From assembly GCA_009779675.1 (NCBI GenBank), contig WRDS01000008.1, positions 1 to 36,339 of the forward strand: a stretch of DNA of 36,339 nucleotides, written 5' to 3'. Under the pieces are notes generated by a model that had not been told where the DNA came from, did not search any database, and saw only the letters and a list, made by a program, of their open reading frames with translations. The stretch's first letter is position 1. Every line of letters begins with the position of its first letter. The DNA comes from Coriobacteriia bacterium. GTDB lineage: Bacteria > Actinomycetota > Coriobacteriia > Anaerosomatales > PHET01. Below, piece by piece: positions 1 through 9,800 of the stretch. Made by a program: the position numbers and the translations under genes.

Positions 1-400
<400 letters not shown>

Positions 401-720
401 AATGTTCACAAGCCATTTAGGCTTGTGGTTCACGAAGTTAAGATCCGGATCTATCCGGAGTTGGCTCACCTTCATCACCCAAAAACGAATCTAGGGGTCT
501 TATGCGACCCTTAATAAAGATACCGCCTGTAGATGATGCGGTTTGAACCTAAAAGGAAGTCATTCGGTTTGGTCCGTTGATTGACCCTCTCGAAATGACG
601 GGTTCATTTCTGGCTTGTCACAGTATCCGGTTTTCAAGGTTCAAGCTGCGGCAAGACACGCGCAACAACTGTTGCTGTGCCCGCCGCACGCCGCCAAACG
701 GATTTAGACGGCGAGGAGGT

Positions 721-749
721 ACATTACGCGCTCGGCGTTGGAGTGTCAA
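721..749 (-). promoter_or_regulatory. rrn operon sigma70-type promoter
   Basis: Minus strand TTGACA (749-744), 17-bp spacer, TAATGT (726-721), upstream of 16S; leader has a boxA-like CCTTGAAAACCGGATA around 630-645. Confidence 0.7.
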
Positions 750-810
750 CACCATTCTGCAACTTTTTCAACGCACTTGAAAAAGCAGGCCGGGAAAGGT
801 CTGGTGATAG

Positions 811-836
811 AAAAGCCCCCCAGACCCGGGAGGCTC
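811..836 (-). terminator. Intrinsic terminator upstream of the rrn promoter
   Basis: Minus strand AGCCTCCC-GGGTCT-GGGGGGCT followed by TTTTCT. Confidence 0.55.
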
Positions 837-1094
837 GATACGCGGCCATCTGCCGCGGGTATTTAACAAACCTACGGTAGCTTCCGGCATCGCCTCACTT
901 CGGAGAACTCTATTATCAACCAGCACCCCGATCCGACAGTCTCAATCTCGAGCGGTTTTTCAGTGTATCAAAAGATGGTGTGAAGGGGAATAGGTTTCTG
1001 CGTAATTGTCACAGGTTTTTGCGCAATGTTTTTGCGGGTTTTGCGCAAAGTGCTGATTTTCCCGATTTTCCGAGCATTCCTCCGAGCAGTTTCC

Positions 1095-2303
1095 CTAGCC
1101 TTTGGCAATGACCCGCGCAAAACGCCGTTTCCCGACTTGAAGCACTTTGCCTTCCACGCACACGCGCGCGAGGTTGTAGCAGCGGGCGGACAGCTGCTCG
1201 CCATCAGCGCGCACCCCTCCTCCATCGATCATGCGGCGGCCCTCCCCTGCCGAGGCAACGAGCCCGAGCTCGTGCAACAGCCCGGGGAGGTAGACATCCT
1301 CAGCGAGGGAGACGGCGACCTCGGGTATGTCGCTCGGCAGCTGGTGGCGCTTAAAGACCTGGTCGAACGCCTCCTCGGCGGCAACCGCCTCATCCATTGA
1401 GTGGTAGAGGGCGACGATCTCGCGGGCGAGGCGGCGCTTCGTCTCGTTGGGGTGTAGGTCCCCGCTTGAGAGCCGCTGCTCGATCGAGTCGGCCTCGGCG
1501 ACGGGAAGCAGCGTGCAGAGGCGGTAGTACCTGGGCACGAGCCCGTCGGGGATCGACATCACCTTGCCGAACATCTCGCTCGGTGCGTCGGTGAGCCCGA
1601 TGTAGTTGCCGTAGCTCTTGCTCATCTTTTGCAGGCCGTCTGTCCCTTCGAGCAGGGGCAGCGTGAGGCAGACCTGCGGCTCCAGCCCTGACTTCTCCAT
1701 GAGCTCGCGCGCCGCGAGCAGGTTGAAGAGCTGGTCGGTGCCGCCGATCTCGACATCGGCGGAGACCGCAACCGAGTCATACGCCTGCGCCATCGGGTAC
1801 AGGAGTTCGTGCAGCGAGATGCTCACGCCGCTCTTGTAGCGGTTGGAGAAGTCGTCCCGCTCAAGGATGCGGGCGACCGTGAAGCGGCTGGTCACGCGCA
1901 GGAGGTCGGCAAAGCCGAGGCCCGCAAGCCATTCGGAGTTGCGCCGCAGCTCGGTCTTTTCGGGGTCGAGTATCCGGAACACCTGGTCGATATAGGTCGC
2001 CGCGTGCGCCTCGACCTCTTCCCGGGCGAGCGCGGGTCGGGTGGTGTTGCGCCCCGAGGGATCGCCGATGAGCGCGGTGAAATCCCCGATAATCAACACG
2101 ACCTGGTGCCCGAGGTCTTGGAAGCTGCGCAGCTTGCGCAGGGACACGGCGTGGCCGAGGTGCAGGTCTGGCGCGGTCGGGTCGGCACCGAACTTGATGC
2201 GGAGCGGAGCCTGCCGGGCCAGCTTCTTCTTGAGGTCGGCCAGGGGGGTTATGTCCGCCGCGCCGCTTCCAATGATGTGCACCTGCTCGTCTACAGAAAG
2301 CAA
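1095..2303 (-). CDS. tyrS: Tyrosyl-tRNA synthetase
   Basis: 402 aa; class I aaRS HIGH-like motif (DLHLGHAVSLRKL), KMSKS (LQKMSKSYGNYIGL), C-terminal S4-like domain; GGAGGAG upstream. Confidence 0.95.
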   Translation of the reverse strand: MLSVDEQVHIIGSGAADITPLADLKKKLARQAPLRIKFGADPTAPDLHLGHAVSLRKLRSFQDLGHQVVLIIGDFTALIGDPSGRNTTRPALAREEVEAHAATYIDQVFRILDPEKTELRRNSEWLAGLGFADLLRVTSRFTVARILERDDFSNRYKSGVSISLHELLYPMAQAYDSVAVSADVEIGGTDQLFNLLAARELMEKSGLEPQVCLTLPLLEGTDGLQKMSKSYGNYIGLTDAPSEMFGKVMSIPDGLVPRYYRLCTLLPVAEADSIEQRLSSGDLHPNETKRRLAREIVALYHSMDEAVAAEEAFDQVFKRHQLPSDIPEVAVSLAEDVYLPGLLHELGLVASAGEGRRMIDGGGVRADGEQLSARCYNLARVCVEGKVLQVGKRRFARVIAKG

Positions 2304-2575
2304 AAGTCTCCTCCGAAACGTAAACGCCGACGACAGCCGCGGCAGTTGGCGGCGGCACCGTCAACGGCGGCGGCAGTTGGCGGCGGGCATCGGTAACGCC
2401 GCCTTAACGGATCCAAGCGTACAGGCCCTGCCTGCGGCCCAGAGTGTCATACTATCAGCTGAACCGTTTTGTGGGCAGACAACGGGCAACTCCATGGGCA
2501 TTGCGTGGATGTTGGGACAAACGATGGGCGGCCTCATGGGCATTGGCCGTGCAGACAATATGGCATGGGGGACTG

Positions 2576-5329
2576 ATGAGCGACTCCCGTAAAAACAACA
2601 GTGCTGGGATGCCTCGGCGGAAAAGGCCTGCCAAGCAACCGCGCCAAGGCGTGCCCCGAAGCGCATCGGGGGCAAAGCCCAAAAGCGCCAGCCAACGTCC
2701 GCCGAGCAGAAAGCGCCAACCGGCCGCCTCGCAAAGGCCGCAGCAGAGGCCGCCCCAACAAACAGGTCAGCGGGCGGGTCAGCAAGCGGGTCGGCGGGTG
2801 CCTCGGCAGGCAGGCCAGCAGGCGGCTCGGCAACCGGGAGTCAAAAGGAGGAGGCCGGGGCCGGGCGGCGGCGGAGCGGGACCCAGGTCTGTCGCAGCGC
2901 GCACGGCGCGGAGGCGTCGTGCCCTCAAGGCCACCCTGCTCGTTATCCTGCTCGTCTTTGTCGCGCTGGCAGCGACCGGCTGCGCGGTCTACGCCTCCAT
3001 CTCATCAGGCCTTCCCGACCCCGACATCCGCAAGGCACGCGGCAGGGACCAGTCGACGATCATCATGGACCGGGACGGGAAGCAGATCGCCCGCCTGTTC
3101 GCCGAGCAGAACCGCCAGGACGTCCCCCTAGACAAGATGCCCAAACACCTGCGCGACGCGGTCATCGCCACCGAGGACAAGCGTTTCTACGCGCACGAGG
3201 GCGTCGACCTGATGGGCATCACGCGGGCGCTTGCCGTCGACATCGCCAAGCGGGACAAGGCCCAGGGCGGCTCGACCATAACGCAGCAATACGTCAAGCA
3301 GGCATTTGTCTCCTCTGACCGGACACTCAAGCGCAAGATCTCCGAGGCGCTGCTCGCGCTCAAGGTCGAGAAGCGCTACTCGAAGGACGAGATCCTCGAG
3401 TTGTACCTGAACACGATCTACTTCGGGCATGGCGCGTATGGGGTCGAGGCCGCCTCGCGGGCGTATTTCGGGAAGAGCGTCGAGAAGCTCAGCGTGGCCG
3501 AGGCGGCGATGATCGCGGGGGTGATCAAATCACCTGGCAGGTACTCGCCATACCTCAACCCAGAGAACGCGCTCGATCGGCGCAACACTGTCCTAAAACA
3601 GATGCGCGACCAGGACTTCATCGATCAGGCGACCTGGCAGGAGGCGCGTGAGACGCCTGTCGAGGTCACGGGGCTGAGCCCGCTTGCAAACACCGCCCCC
3701 TACTTCCTTGAGTGGGTCAAGGAGGGGCTGGTCGGCGAGTACGGGAAAGACGAGGTCTACCGTGGCGGCCTGCTCGTCCGGACCACTTTGGACCGCTCCA
3801 TGCAGGAGGCCGCTGAGAAGGCCGTTGCCGATGTGCTGAACCGCGAAGGCGATCCCTCGGCAGCACTTGTCGCCATACAGCCGAGCACCGGCGAAGTGCT
3901 CGCGATGGTCGGTGGCCTCGACTTCAAGACCCAGCAGTTCAACGTTGCCGTCCAGGGCAAACGCCAGCCTGGCTCGGCATTCAAGCCCTTTGTGCTTGCA
4001 ACCGCGCTGGCCGAGGGCGTGAGCCCTGAGAAGACCTTCCCGTCTGCGGCACGCAGCTTTGATGTCAATGGCAAGCCGTGGAAGGTGACGGGGAGCAGCG
4101 CTGGCACGAACGGGATGATGCGCCTGCGGCAGGCCACCGAGCTTTCGGTGAACTCCGTGTATGCGCAGCTGATCTTGGACGTGGGTGCCGACAATGTGGT
4201 GCGCACCGGAGAAAAACTCGGGCTGCACAAGGGCATCACGCCTGTTCCTGCGATCGCGCTTGGCGGGCTTGAGGACGGCGTCTCCCCCCTTGAGATGGCC
4301 CAGGCTTACGCGACCCTTGCGAACGGCGGCGTGCGGACCACCCCGTATGGCGTGTCAACGGTGAAGCTGCCTGACGCTACGGTCTTGGGCGAGACGAAGC
4401 CGAGCGCGGAAAAGGCCATCGACCCGGGCGTGGCATACCTCACGACAGACATACTGCGTGGCGTGATAGAGCGCGGGACCGGCACCTCGGCGAAGATCGG
4501 CAGGCAGGCGGCGGGCAAGACGGGCACCACCCAGCAGTATCGCGATGCCTGGTTCGTGGGGTACACGCCCGACCTGGTGTGCGCGGTCTGGGTTGGCTAC
4601 CCCGACTCCCAGCGCGAGATGAAGGGTGTCCACGGCGTGAACGTGAGCGGCGGCACGCTGCCGGCGGCCATATGGGGCCGCTTCATGAAGGATGCCCTCA
4701 AGGACACTCCGAAAACGGAGTTCAAGCAGCCAAAAGGGCTCACGCATATCGAGGTCTGCTCGGAGAGCGGCCTGAGTGCCACCGAGTTCTGCCCGACGCG
4801 CATGAGCGCCCTTGTCCTGGCGAACAACCTCCCGCCAGCCTGTGAGGCCCACATGGAATCGGCCGAGGTGACGGTCCCGAACCTTGTCGGGATGGCGAAA
4901 GCGGCCGCTGTGAGCGCCCTTGAGGAGGCCGGGCTCAAGGCGAAGACCGTCGACCAGGCGGCAGCTGCGGACGCAGAGCCAGGAACCGTCATCTCGCAAG
5001 ACCCCAAGGCGGGCACAAAGGTCGAAGCGGGCTCGACGGTCACTGTCACGGTCGCTTCCTCCGCGGGAGGGTCGGCGAAAAGCCCGACACCGACATTCTA
5101 CCTACCGGTAAAGGCCGCTGTGGGAGACCCGATAAAGCTCGTCGCAGGCTCATCCGGCGGCGGTGGGTCGGCGGCCACCTATTACTGGGAGTTTGGCGAC
5201 GGCACGGATGCCACCGGGCAAAAGGTCTCCCACGCATGGGACGCACCAGGCACGTATGAGGTGACGCTTTGGGTGACCGAGAGCAACGGGGCACGCGGCT
5301 CGCTCACCAAGAAGATCGCGATCAAGTAG
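2576..5329 (+). CDS. Class A penicillin-binding protein (transglycosylase/transpeptidase) with PASTA and C-terminal PKD domain
   Basis: Start chosen at ATG 2576 (MSDSRKNN) after GGGGGACTG. Basic Q/R/P-rich cytoplasmic tail, TM segment, GT51 (EDKRFYAHEGVD; GGSTITQQYVKQ), transpeptidase (SAFK, SVN, KTGTT), PASTA (VPNLVGMAKAAAVSALEEAGL), PKD (YYWEFGDGTDATGQKVSHAWDAPGTYEVTLWV). Confidence 0.93.
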   Translation: MSDSRKNNSAGMPRRKRPAKQPRQGVPRSASGAKPKSASQRPPSRKRQPAASQRPQQRPPQQTGQRAGQQAGRRVPRQAGQQAARQPGVKRRRPGPGGGGAGPRSVAARTARRRRALKATLLVILLVFVALAATGCAVYASISSGLPDPDIRKARGRDQSTIIMDRDGKQIARLFAEQNRQDVPLDKMPKHLRDAVIATEDKRFYAHEGVDLMGITRALAVDIAKRDKAQGGSTITQQYVKQAFVSSDRTLKRKISEALLALKVEKRYSKDEILELYLNTIYFGHGAYGVEAASRAYFGKSVEKLSVAEAAMIAGVIKSPGRYSPYLNPENALDRRNTVLKQMRDQDFIDQATWQEARETPVEVTGLSPLANTAPYFLEWVKEGLVGEYGKDEVYRGGLLVRTTLDRSMQEAAEKAVADVLNREGDPSAALVAIQPSTGEVLAMVGGLDFKTQQFNVAVQGKRQPGSAFKPFVLATALAEGVSPEKTFPSAARSFDVNGKPWKVTGSSAGTNGMMRLRQATELSVNSVYAQLILDVGADNVVRTGEKLGLHKGITPVPAIALGGLEDGVSPLEMAQAYATLANGGVRTTPYGVSTVKLPDATVLGETKPSAEKAIDPGVAYLTTDILRGVIERGTGTSAKIGRQAAGKTGTTQQYRDAWFVGYTPDLVCAVWVGYPDSQREMKGVHGVNVSGGTLPAAIWGRFMKDALKDTPKTEFKQPKGLTHIEVCSESGLSATEFCPTRMSALVLANNLPPACEAHMESAEVTVPNLVGMAKAAAVSALEEAGLKAKTVDQAAAADAEPGTVISQDPKAGTKVEAGSTVTVTVASSAGGSAKSPTPTFYLPVKAAVGDPIKLVAGSSGGGGSAATYYWEFGDGTDATGQKVSHAWDAPGTYEVTLWVTESNGARGSLTKKIAIK

Positions 5330-5555
5330 GCGCGGCTGGGGCTGGCGGGCAGGCTGCAGCCTCCTGAGTGGGGGTTGCGGCCTAAACGATAGGTCGCCGA
5401 GTCATAACTGGCCTCTTGCGCTTACAGCGCATGTGCTGAAACGCACCCTGTCGAAGTGCGCACGGCAGTCGCCGAACATGCGACCCAGCGACGGAACGTG
5501 CCTTTTGCTTGTGGCAGTCAGCTGCATGAGGGTTTATCTTGTGCACAGTACGCTA

Positions 5556-5651
5556 TCAGGGAAGATGCTGAGTTTCCCGGATCCATGCCCCTAACAAGGA
5601 CAGAATCGCGAAGAATGTCCCGCTCGCGAGATAGAACAGTATGAACAACAT
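5556..5651 (-). CDS. Small hydrophobic peptide ORF (31 aa), hypothetical
   Basis: Manual translation: MLFILFYLASGTFFAILSLLGAWIRETQHLP*; one predicted hydrophobic helix; below the ORF-track cutoff; weak/distant SD. Confidence 0.25.
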   Translation of the reverse strand: MLFILFYLASGTFFAILSLLGAWIRETQHLP

Positions 5652-5741
5652 TAAGCCCGTGACCCAGCTCCTAGCAGCTCGTCTTGCCTAGCGTCACAAA
5701 AAACGGATACTGCTCACACGCCCTTTCGATATACCCTCTAA

Positions 5742-5971
5742 GAAAAGCTCTGCCATATATTGTTGGGCAAGGACTTGAAAAAAGAAGAGCTTGGTTATGT
5801 TTGTGGAGGTACGCACATGCACCGTCAGCAAATTCGCTCGCGGCAAGAACATCACCGTCAACGTGCTTCAAAAAAATCTGCAAGTCGTTGGGGTGCGACA
5901 TCGGCAACATTATGGAGATTCTGCCGGACGGAGAGAACGGCACGACGGCACGAAGAGGAATTGACACATGA
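5742..5971 (+). pseudogene. Decayed XRE/Cro-CI family HTH regulator
   Basis: Pieces in different frames: EKLCHILLGKDLKKEELGYVCGGTHM (to 5819), TVSKFARGKNITVNVLQK (5821-), KICKSLGCDIGNIMEILPDGENG (to 5971). Together they match the small XRE family layout (..KLW.LL..K.LKKEEL......TVSKF.RG.N.T.DVL.KIC..L.CDI.DIMEI). Breaks: one extra base near 5820 and an A7 run near 5871-5877; in-frame TAA just upstream at 5739. Confidence 0.7.
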
Positions 5972-6888
5972 ATGAAATGCGACAAGCGCACGAGAAGATA
6001 GCAGCCTCGTCATCCGATGTGCTGGAGAACGACATCGGAATAAGTATGCCTCGCATACTTGAAATTCTGTTGTTGGATAGGACTACTTCAACACTGAACA
6101 CCCCCAAGAATATCATCTGGGCGAACGGCAACTATAAGTATTACGACGCAACTGTTTATGCCCCGACGGCACAAATACTGCCGGAGCTTATAACTAACAA
6201 GAGAGGCTCTTTGATAAGGCCGAGGGCATTGAAGGCGACGGCATTACAAAAAGAGCGCACGCGGAAACAGGCCGAGGTATTCACGCCCATTTGGGTCGTG
6301 AAAAAGCAAAACGATGCAGTAGACGAGGGATACAAGAACGATGACTTGGAGACCTACACCCGCCGCAAGTGGCTTGAAATCACCTGTGGCGAAGCCCCCT
6401 ACATGGCTACCCGCTACGACATGGAGACTGGCGAGCTTGTGCCGATTGCCGAGCGTGTCGGCTTCGTTGATAGAAAGCTCGCACGGATAAACAACGAGAT
6501 AACCGACAAAGCCGAGTGGCAGCGGTTGGTGGAGCTTGCCTACAAGTCCTGCTACGGCTTCGAGTGGAACGGCGATTCGCTGCTGCTCGCCCGTGAGAAC
6601 CTGCTCTACACTTACCGTGACTACTGCCTTACTAAGTGGAGCAGCGAGCCATTATACGGCCTGCTCGAGGAAATCGCGGTTATCATCAGCTACAACGTCT
6701 TCCAGATGGACGGATTGAAATACACCATCCCGCTCACAGAGAAAAGGGAGAAGGTCGAGGTAACACAACCGTCGTTGTTCGACATAGACGAGCCGAAAGA
6801 GGAATGGCGAATCACACCCGGAAAGCGGGTCAGGATTATGAATTGGGACACGAGCAAAATGGAGTATTTCGACAGAGAGACAAAATGA
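5968..6888 (+). CDS. Methyltransferase-fold protein, probable R-M/defence accessory subunit ('restriction endonuclease subunit M'-like)
   Basis: 306 aa; RKQAEVFTPIWVV (motif X-like), WLEITCGEAPYMATRYD (motif I-like), YGFEWNGDSLLLARENLLYTY (motif II/III-like); no [DNS]PP[YFW]. GAGGA SD; ATGA overlap with next gene. Confidence 0.7.
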   Translation: MNEMRQAHEKIAASSSDVLENDIGISMPRILEILLLDRTTSTLNTPKNIIWANGNYKYYDATVYAPTAQILPELITNKRGSLIRPRALKATALQKERTRKQAEVFTPIWVVKKQNDAVDEGYKNDDLETYTRRKWLEITCGEAPYMATRYDMETGELVPIAERVGFVDRKLARINNEITDKAEWQRLVELAYKSCYGFEWNGDSLLLARENLLYTYRDYCLTKWSSEPLYGLLEEIAVIISYNVFQMDGLKYTIPLTEKREKVEVTQPSLFDIDEPKEEWRITPGKRVRIMNWDTSKMEYFDRETK

Positions 6889-9800
6889 GCATGAATAACA
6901 ATACGGTCATCAGAACCACGAAGATCATTTACCCGCAAATCTACGCCTATATTCTACCCACATTTGAGCCGAAGGACGGTTGGGTAAAAATTGGCTATAC
7001 AGAGCGGCAAGACGTTGACAGTCGTATCAAGGAGCAGACGCATACAGCGGCGGTCAATTTGGAATACTCCAAGCTGTGGTCAGAACCTGCCAAGTTCACG
7101 GGTTCCGATGTATGGTTCAAGGACAAGCAACTCCACACCTACCTACGTAAGTTCAAGGGGATTGAGCAGGAGCCGAACACGGAGTGGTTCTACTATGACG
7201 GAACACCGCAACAAGCGCATGATGACTTCGATGATTTTAGAAGTAACTGCTTGGGCAACTCCGTTCAGGCGGGCAGCCAACTTGAATACCAGCTTCGCCA
7301 CGAGCAAGAACTGGCCGTGGAAAGGACACTTGCATATGCAAAAGCACACCCTAACGGCGAATTTTTGTGGAACGCAAAGCCTCGCTTCGGTAAAACGCTG
7401 ACTACCTATGACTTAGCCCGCCGGCTAGATGCGATGAAAGTTTTGGTCGTTACAAATCGTCCAGCTATCGCCAACTCATGGCACGACGATTTCGAGACCT
7501 TCATCGCTTGGCAGACAAACTACTTCTTTATCTCTACCGCGGATTCATTGAAAGAGAGACCCGTCCTTACGAGGGAGCAGTATTTAGACCAGAGCATTGG
7601 CAAGCCCCAAGATTCCGGGTTCATCGCTTTCATTTCCTTACAGGACTTGAAAGGGTCGCTCTATTTCGGCGGCGGCTTCAATAAACTCGAATGGGTCAAA
7701 GGTCTGAAATGGGATTTACTTGTCATCGACGAAGCACACGAAGGCGTTGACACCTTCAAGACCGATGTTGCCTTCAACAATATAAAATGCGACTTCACTT
7801 TGCATTTATCAGGCACCCCGTTCCAAGCGGTTGCCTCTGGTAGATTCGCCGAGGAACAGATATTCAACTGGACGTATGCAGACGAGCAAGACGCAAAAGT
7901 CGCATGGTCGGACGCAGAGCAAAACAACCCTTATGAGAGACTGCCGCGCTTGAACCTGTTCTCATATCAGATGAGCCAGATGATTACCGACGAGGTAAAC
8001 AAGGGAGCCAATATCGAAGGCAAGGATGTAGACTTCGCCTTCGACTTGAACGAATTTTTCGAGACGAACGACAGCGGCAATTTCGTCCATGAGGCCGAAG
8101 TGAGCAAGTGGCTTGACACGCTCTCTGAGAACGAGAAGTACCCATTCTCCACCAAGGAACTGCGCGACGAGTTGAAACACACTTTTTGGTTGCTCAATCG
8201 TGTTGCAAGCGCAAAGGCTCTTGCCAAGCTCTTGAAGCAGCACCCCGTCTTTGAGAACTACGAAGTCATCTTGGCAGCGGGCGACGGCAGGATGGAAGAC
8301 GACCAGACCGCCAACGAAAAATCGTTCGACAGGGTTCGCACAGCGATAAAGAAGCATGACAAGACCATCACGCTTTCCGTCGGACAGCTCACAACGGGCG
8401 TGACCGTCCCAGAGTGGTCAGCAGTCCTCATGCTCTCCAACGTGAAGTCGCCGAGCCTTTATATGCAAGCGGCTTTCCGGGTGCAGAACCCATGGGACTA
8501 CGAGGTAGATGGCGAGAGGCGCCAGAAGCAGAATGCTTACGTCTTTGACTTCGCGCCGGAACGCACACTCATCATCTATGACGAGTTCGCAAACAACCTG
8601 AACAGCAAGACTGTATCTGGCGGCGGCACCACGATTGACCGCGAGGACAACATCAAGACGCTGCTCAACTTCTTCCCTGTCATCGCCGAGGATGACGAGG
8701 GCAAGATGGTGGAGCTTGACGTTCGGCAGGTTCTGACCATCCCGAAAGCATTAAAGGCAAGAGAAGTTGTCAGGCGCGGTTTCATGTCGAATCTCTTGTT
8801 CCAGAATATCTCCGGCATTTTCGCCTCAACGGAAGCACGCGAAATCTTGGAGCAGCTCAACCCCGTCGATGTGGGTAAGGTCACGCCACGTCAAACGGAC
8901 GATACCATCGACACACAAGGCGTTCAGGTTGATGGCTACGGTGAAGTGGTCGTGCCGCCGCCTATGGTTCTAAAAGAGACCGAGGCTCGTTTTGGTGAGA
9001 AGGTCTATGCCGATATTGCCGGAGCTGTACAACAGGCAGCAGAACAATCTGTGCCTAACCTAACCAGCACGGTCGCTACGGCTTTCACTCAAAATGTGCT
9101 TGACGCCGTGAAAGAGCTTGCGAGGGACAACGCTATCACGATGGCGCAAGCGGAGCAGGTGATAAAGCAAAATGCAAACGTCATCGCCCGCGAGGTTGAG
9201 ATCGTACAGAAGCAAGCTGAAATCAAACAAGCCGAGGCAAAGATTGAGTTCGAGCGTCAGGTCGCCGCCGCCAAAAGCGACAAGACGGCTGTCGCCGAGG
9301 CGAAGGCGAAATTCGAGGCAACGACGCAGCAGATACAGGACGATTTCAAGAAAGGCGTTACCTTAAAGGTCGAGGAGAAGACCAAGAAACTTACACAGAA
9401 ATCGACCGAATCCATCTTGAAAGAAGCTGAGGAAAAGAAAAAGGCGACTGTCGAGGATGATGTCCGCGCCAGACTGCGCGGCTTCGCCCGCACCATTCCG
9501 TCGTTCCTAATGGCATACGGCACAGTTGAGACAACGCTGAAAAACTTCGACGAAAACATCAAGGACGAGGTTTTCAAAGAGGTGACCGGCATAACGCTTG
9601 ACCAGTTCCGTACCCTGCGGGACACCTATGAGTTCTTCGATGGCGTTGTCTTCGATGAGTCCATACAAGAGTTCCTGCACAAGAAGGAGCAGCTCGCAGA
9701 CTACTTTGACGACAGCCAAACCGAGAACATATTCGACTACATCCCGCCGCAGAAGACCAATCAGATTTTCACGCCGAAGAAGGTTGTGAAGCTGATGATC

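Noticed and set aside
1809-2396. 195-aa plus-strand ORF and other ORFs opposite tyrS, PBPs, argB, pheT
   Set aside because: Antisense or shifted-frame ORFs fully covered by confidently assigned genes.
2444-2575. N-terminal extension of the first PBP in the ORF track
   Set aside because: No SD at the TTG/GTG starts; ATG 2576 has GGGGGAC and gives a normal PBP start MSDSRKNN.
5820-5877. Programmed frameshifting in the XRE gene
   Set aside because: There are at least two breaks plus an upstream in-frame stop and no clear start codon, so simple decay is more likely than a programmed event.
5671-5991. 106-aa minus-strand ORF
   Set aside because: Runs antisense across the decayed XRE regulator, whose conserved protein pieces are on the plus strand; no domain seen.
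6636-6884. N-terminal 83 residues of the 1496-aa ORF
   Set aside because: Overlaps the upstream MTase-fold gene in another frame; ATG 6885 in an ATGA junction is the natural start.
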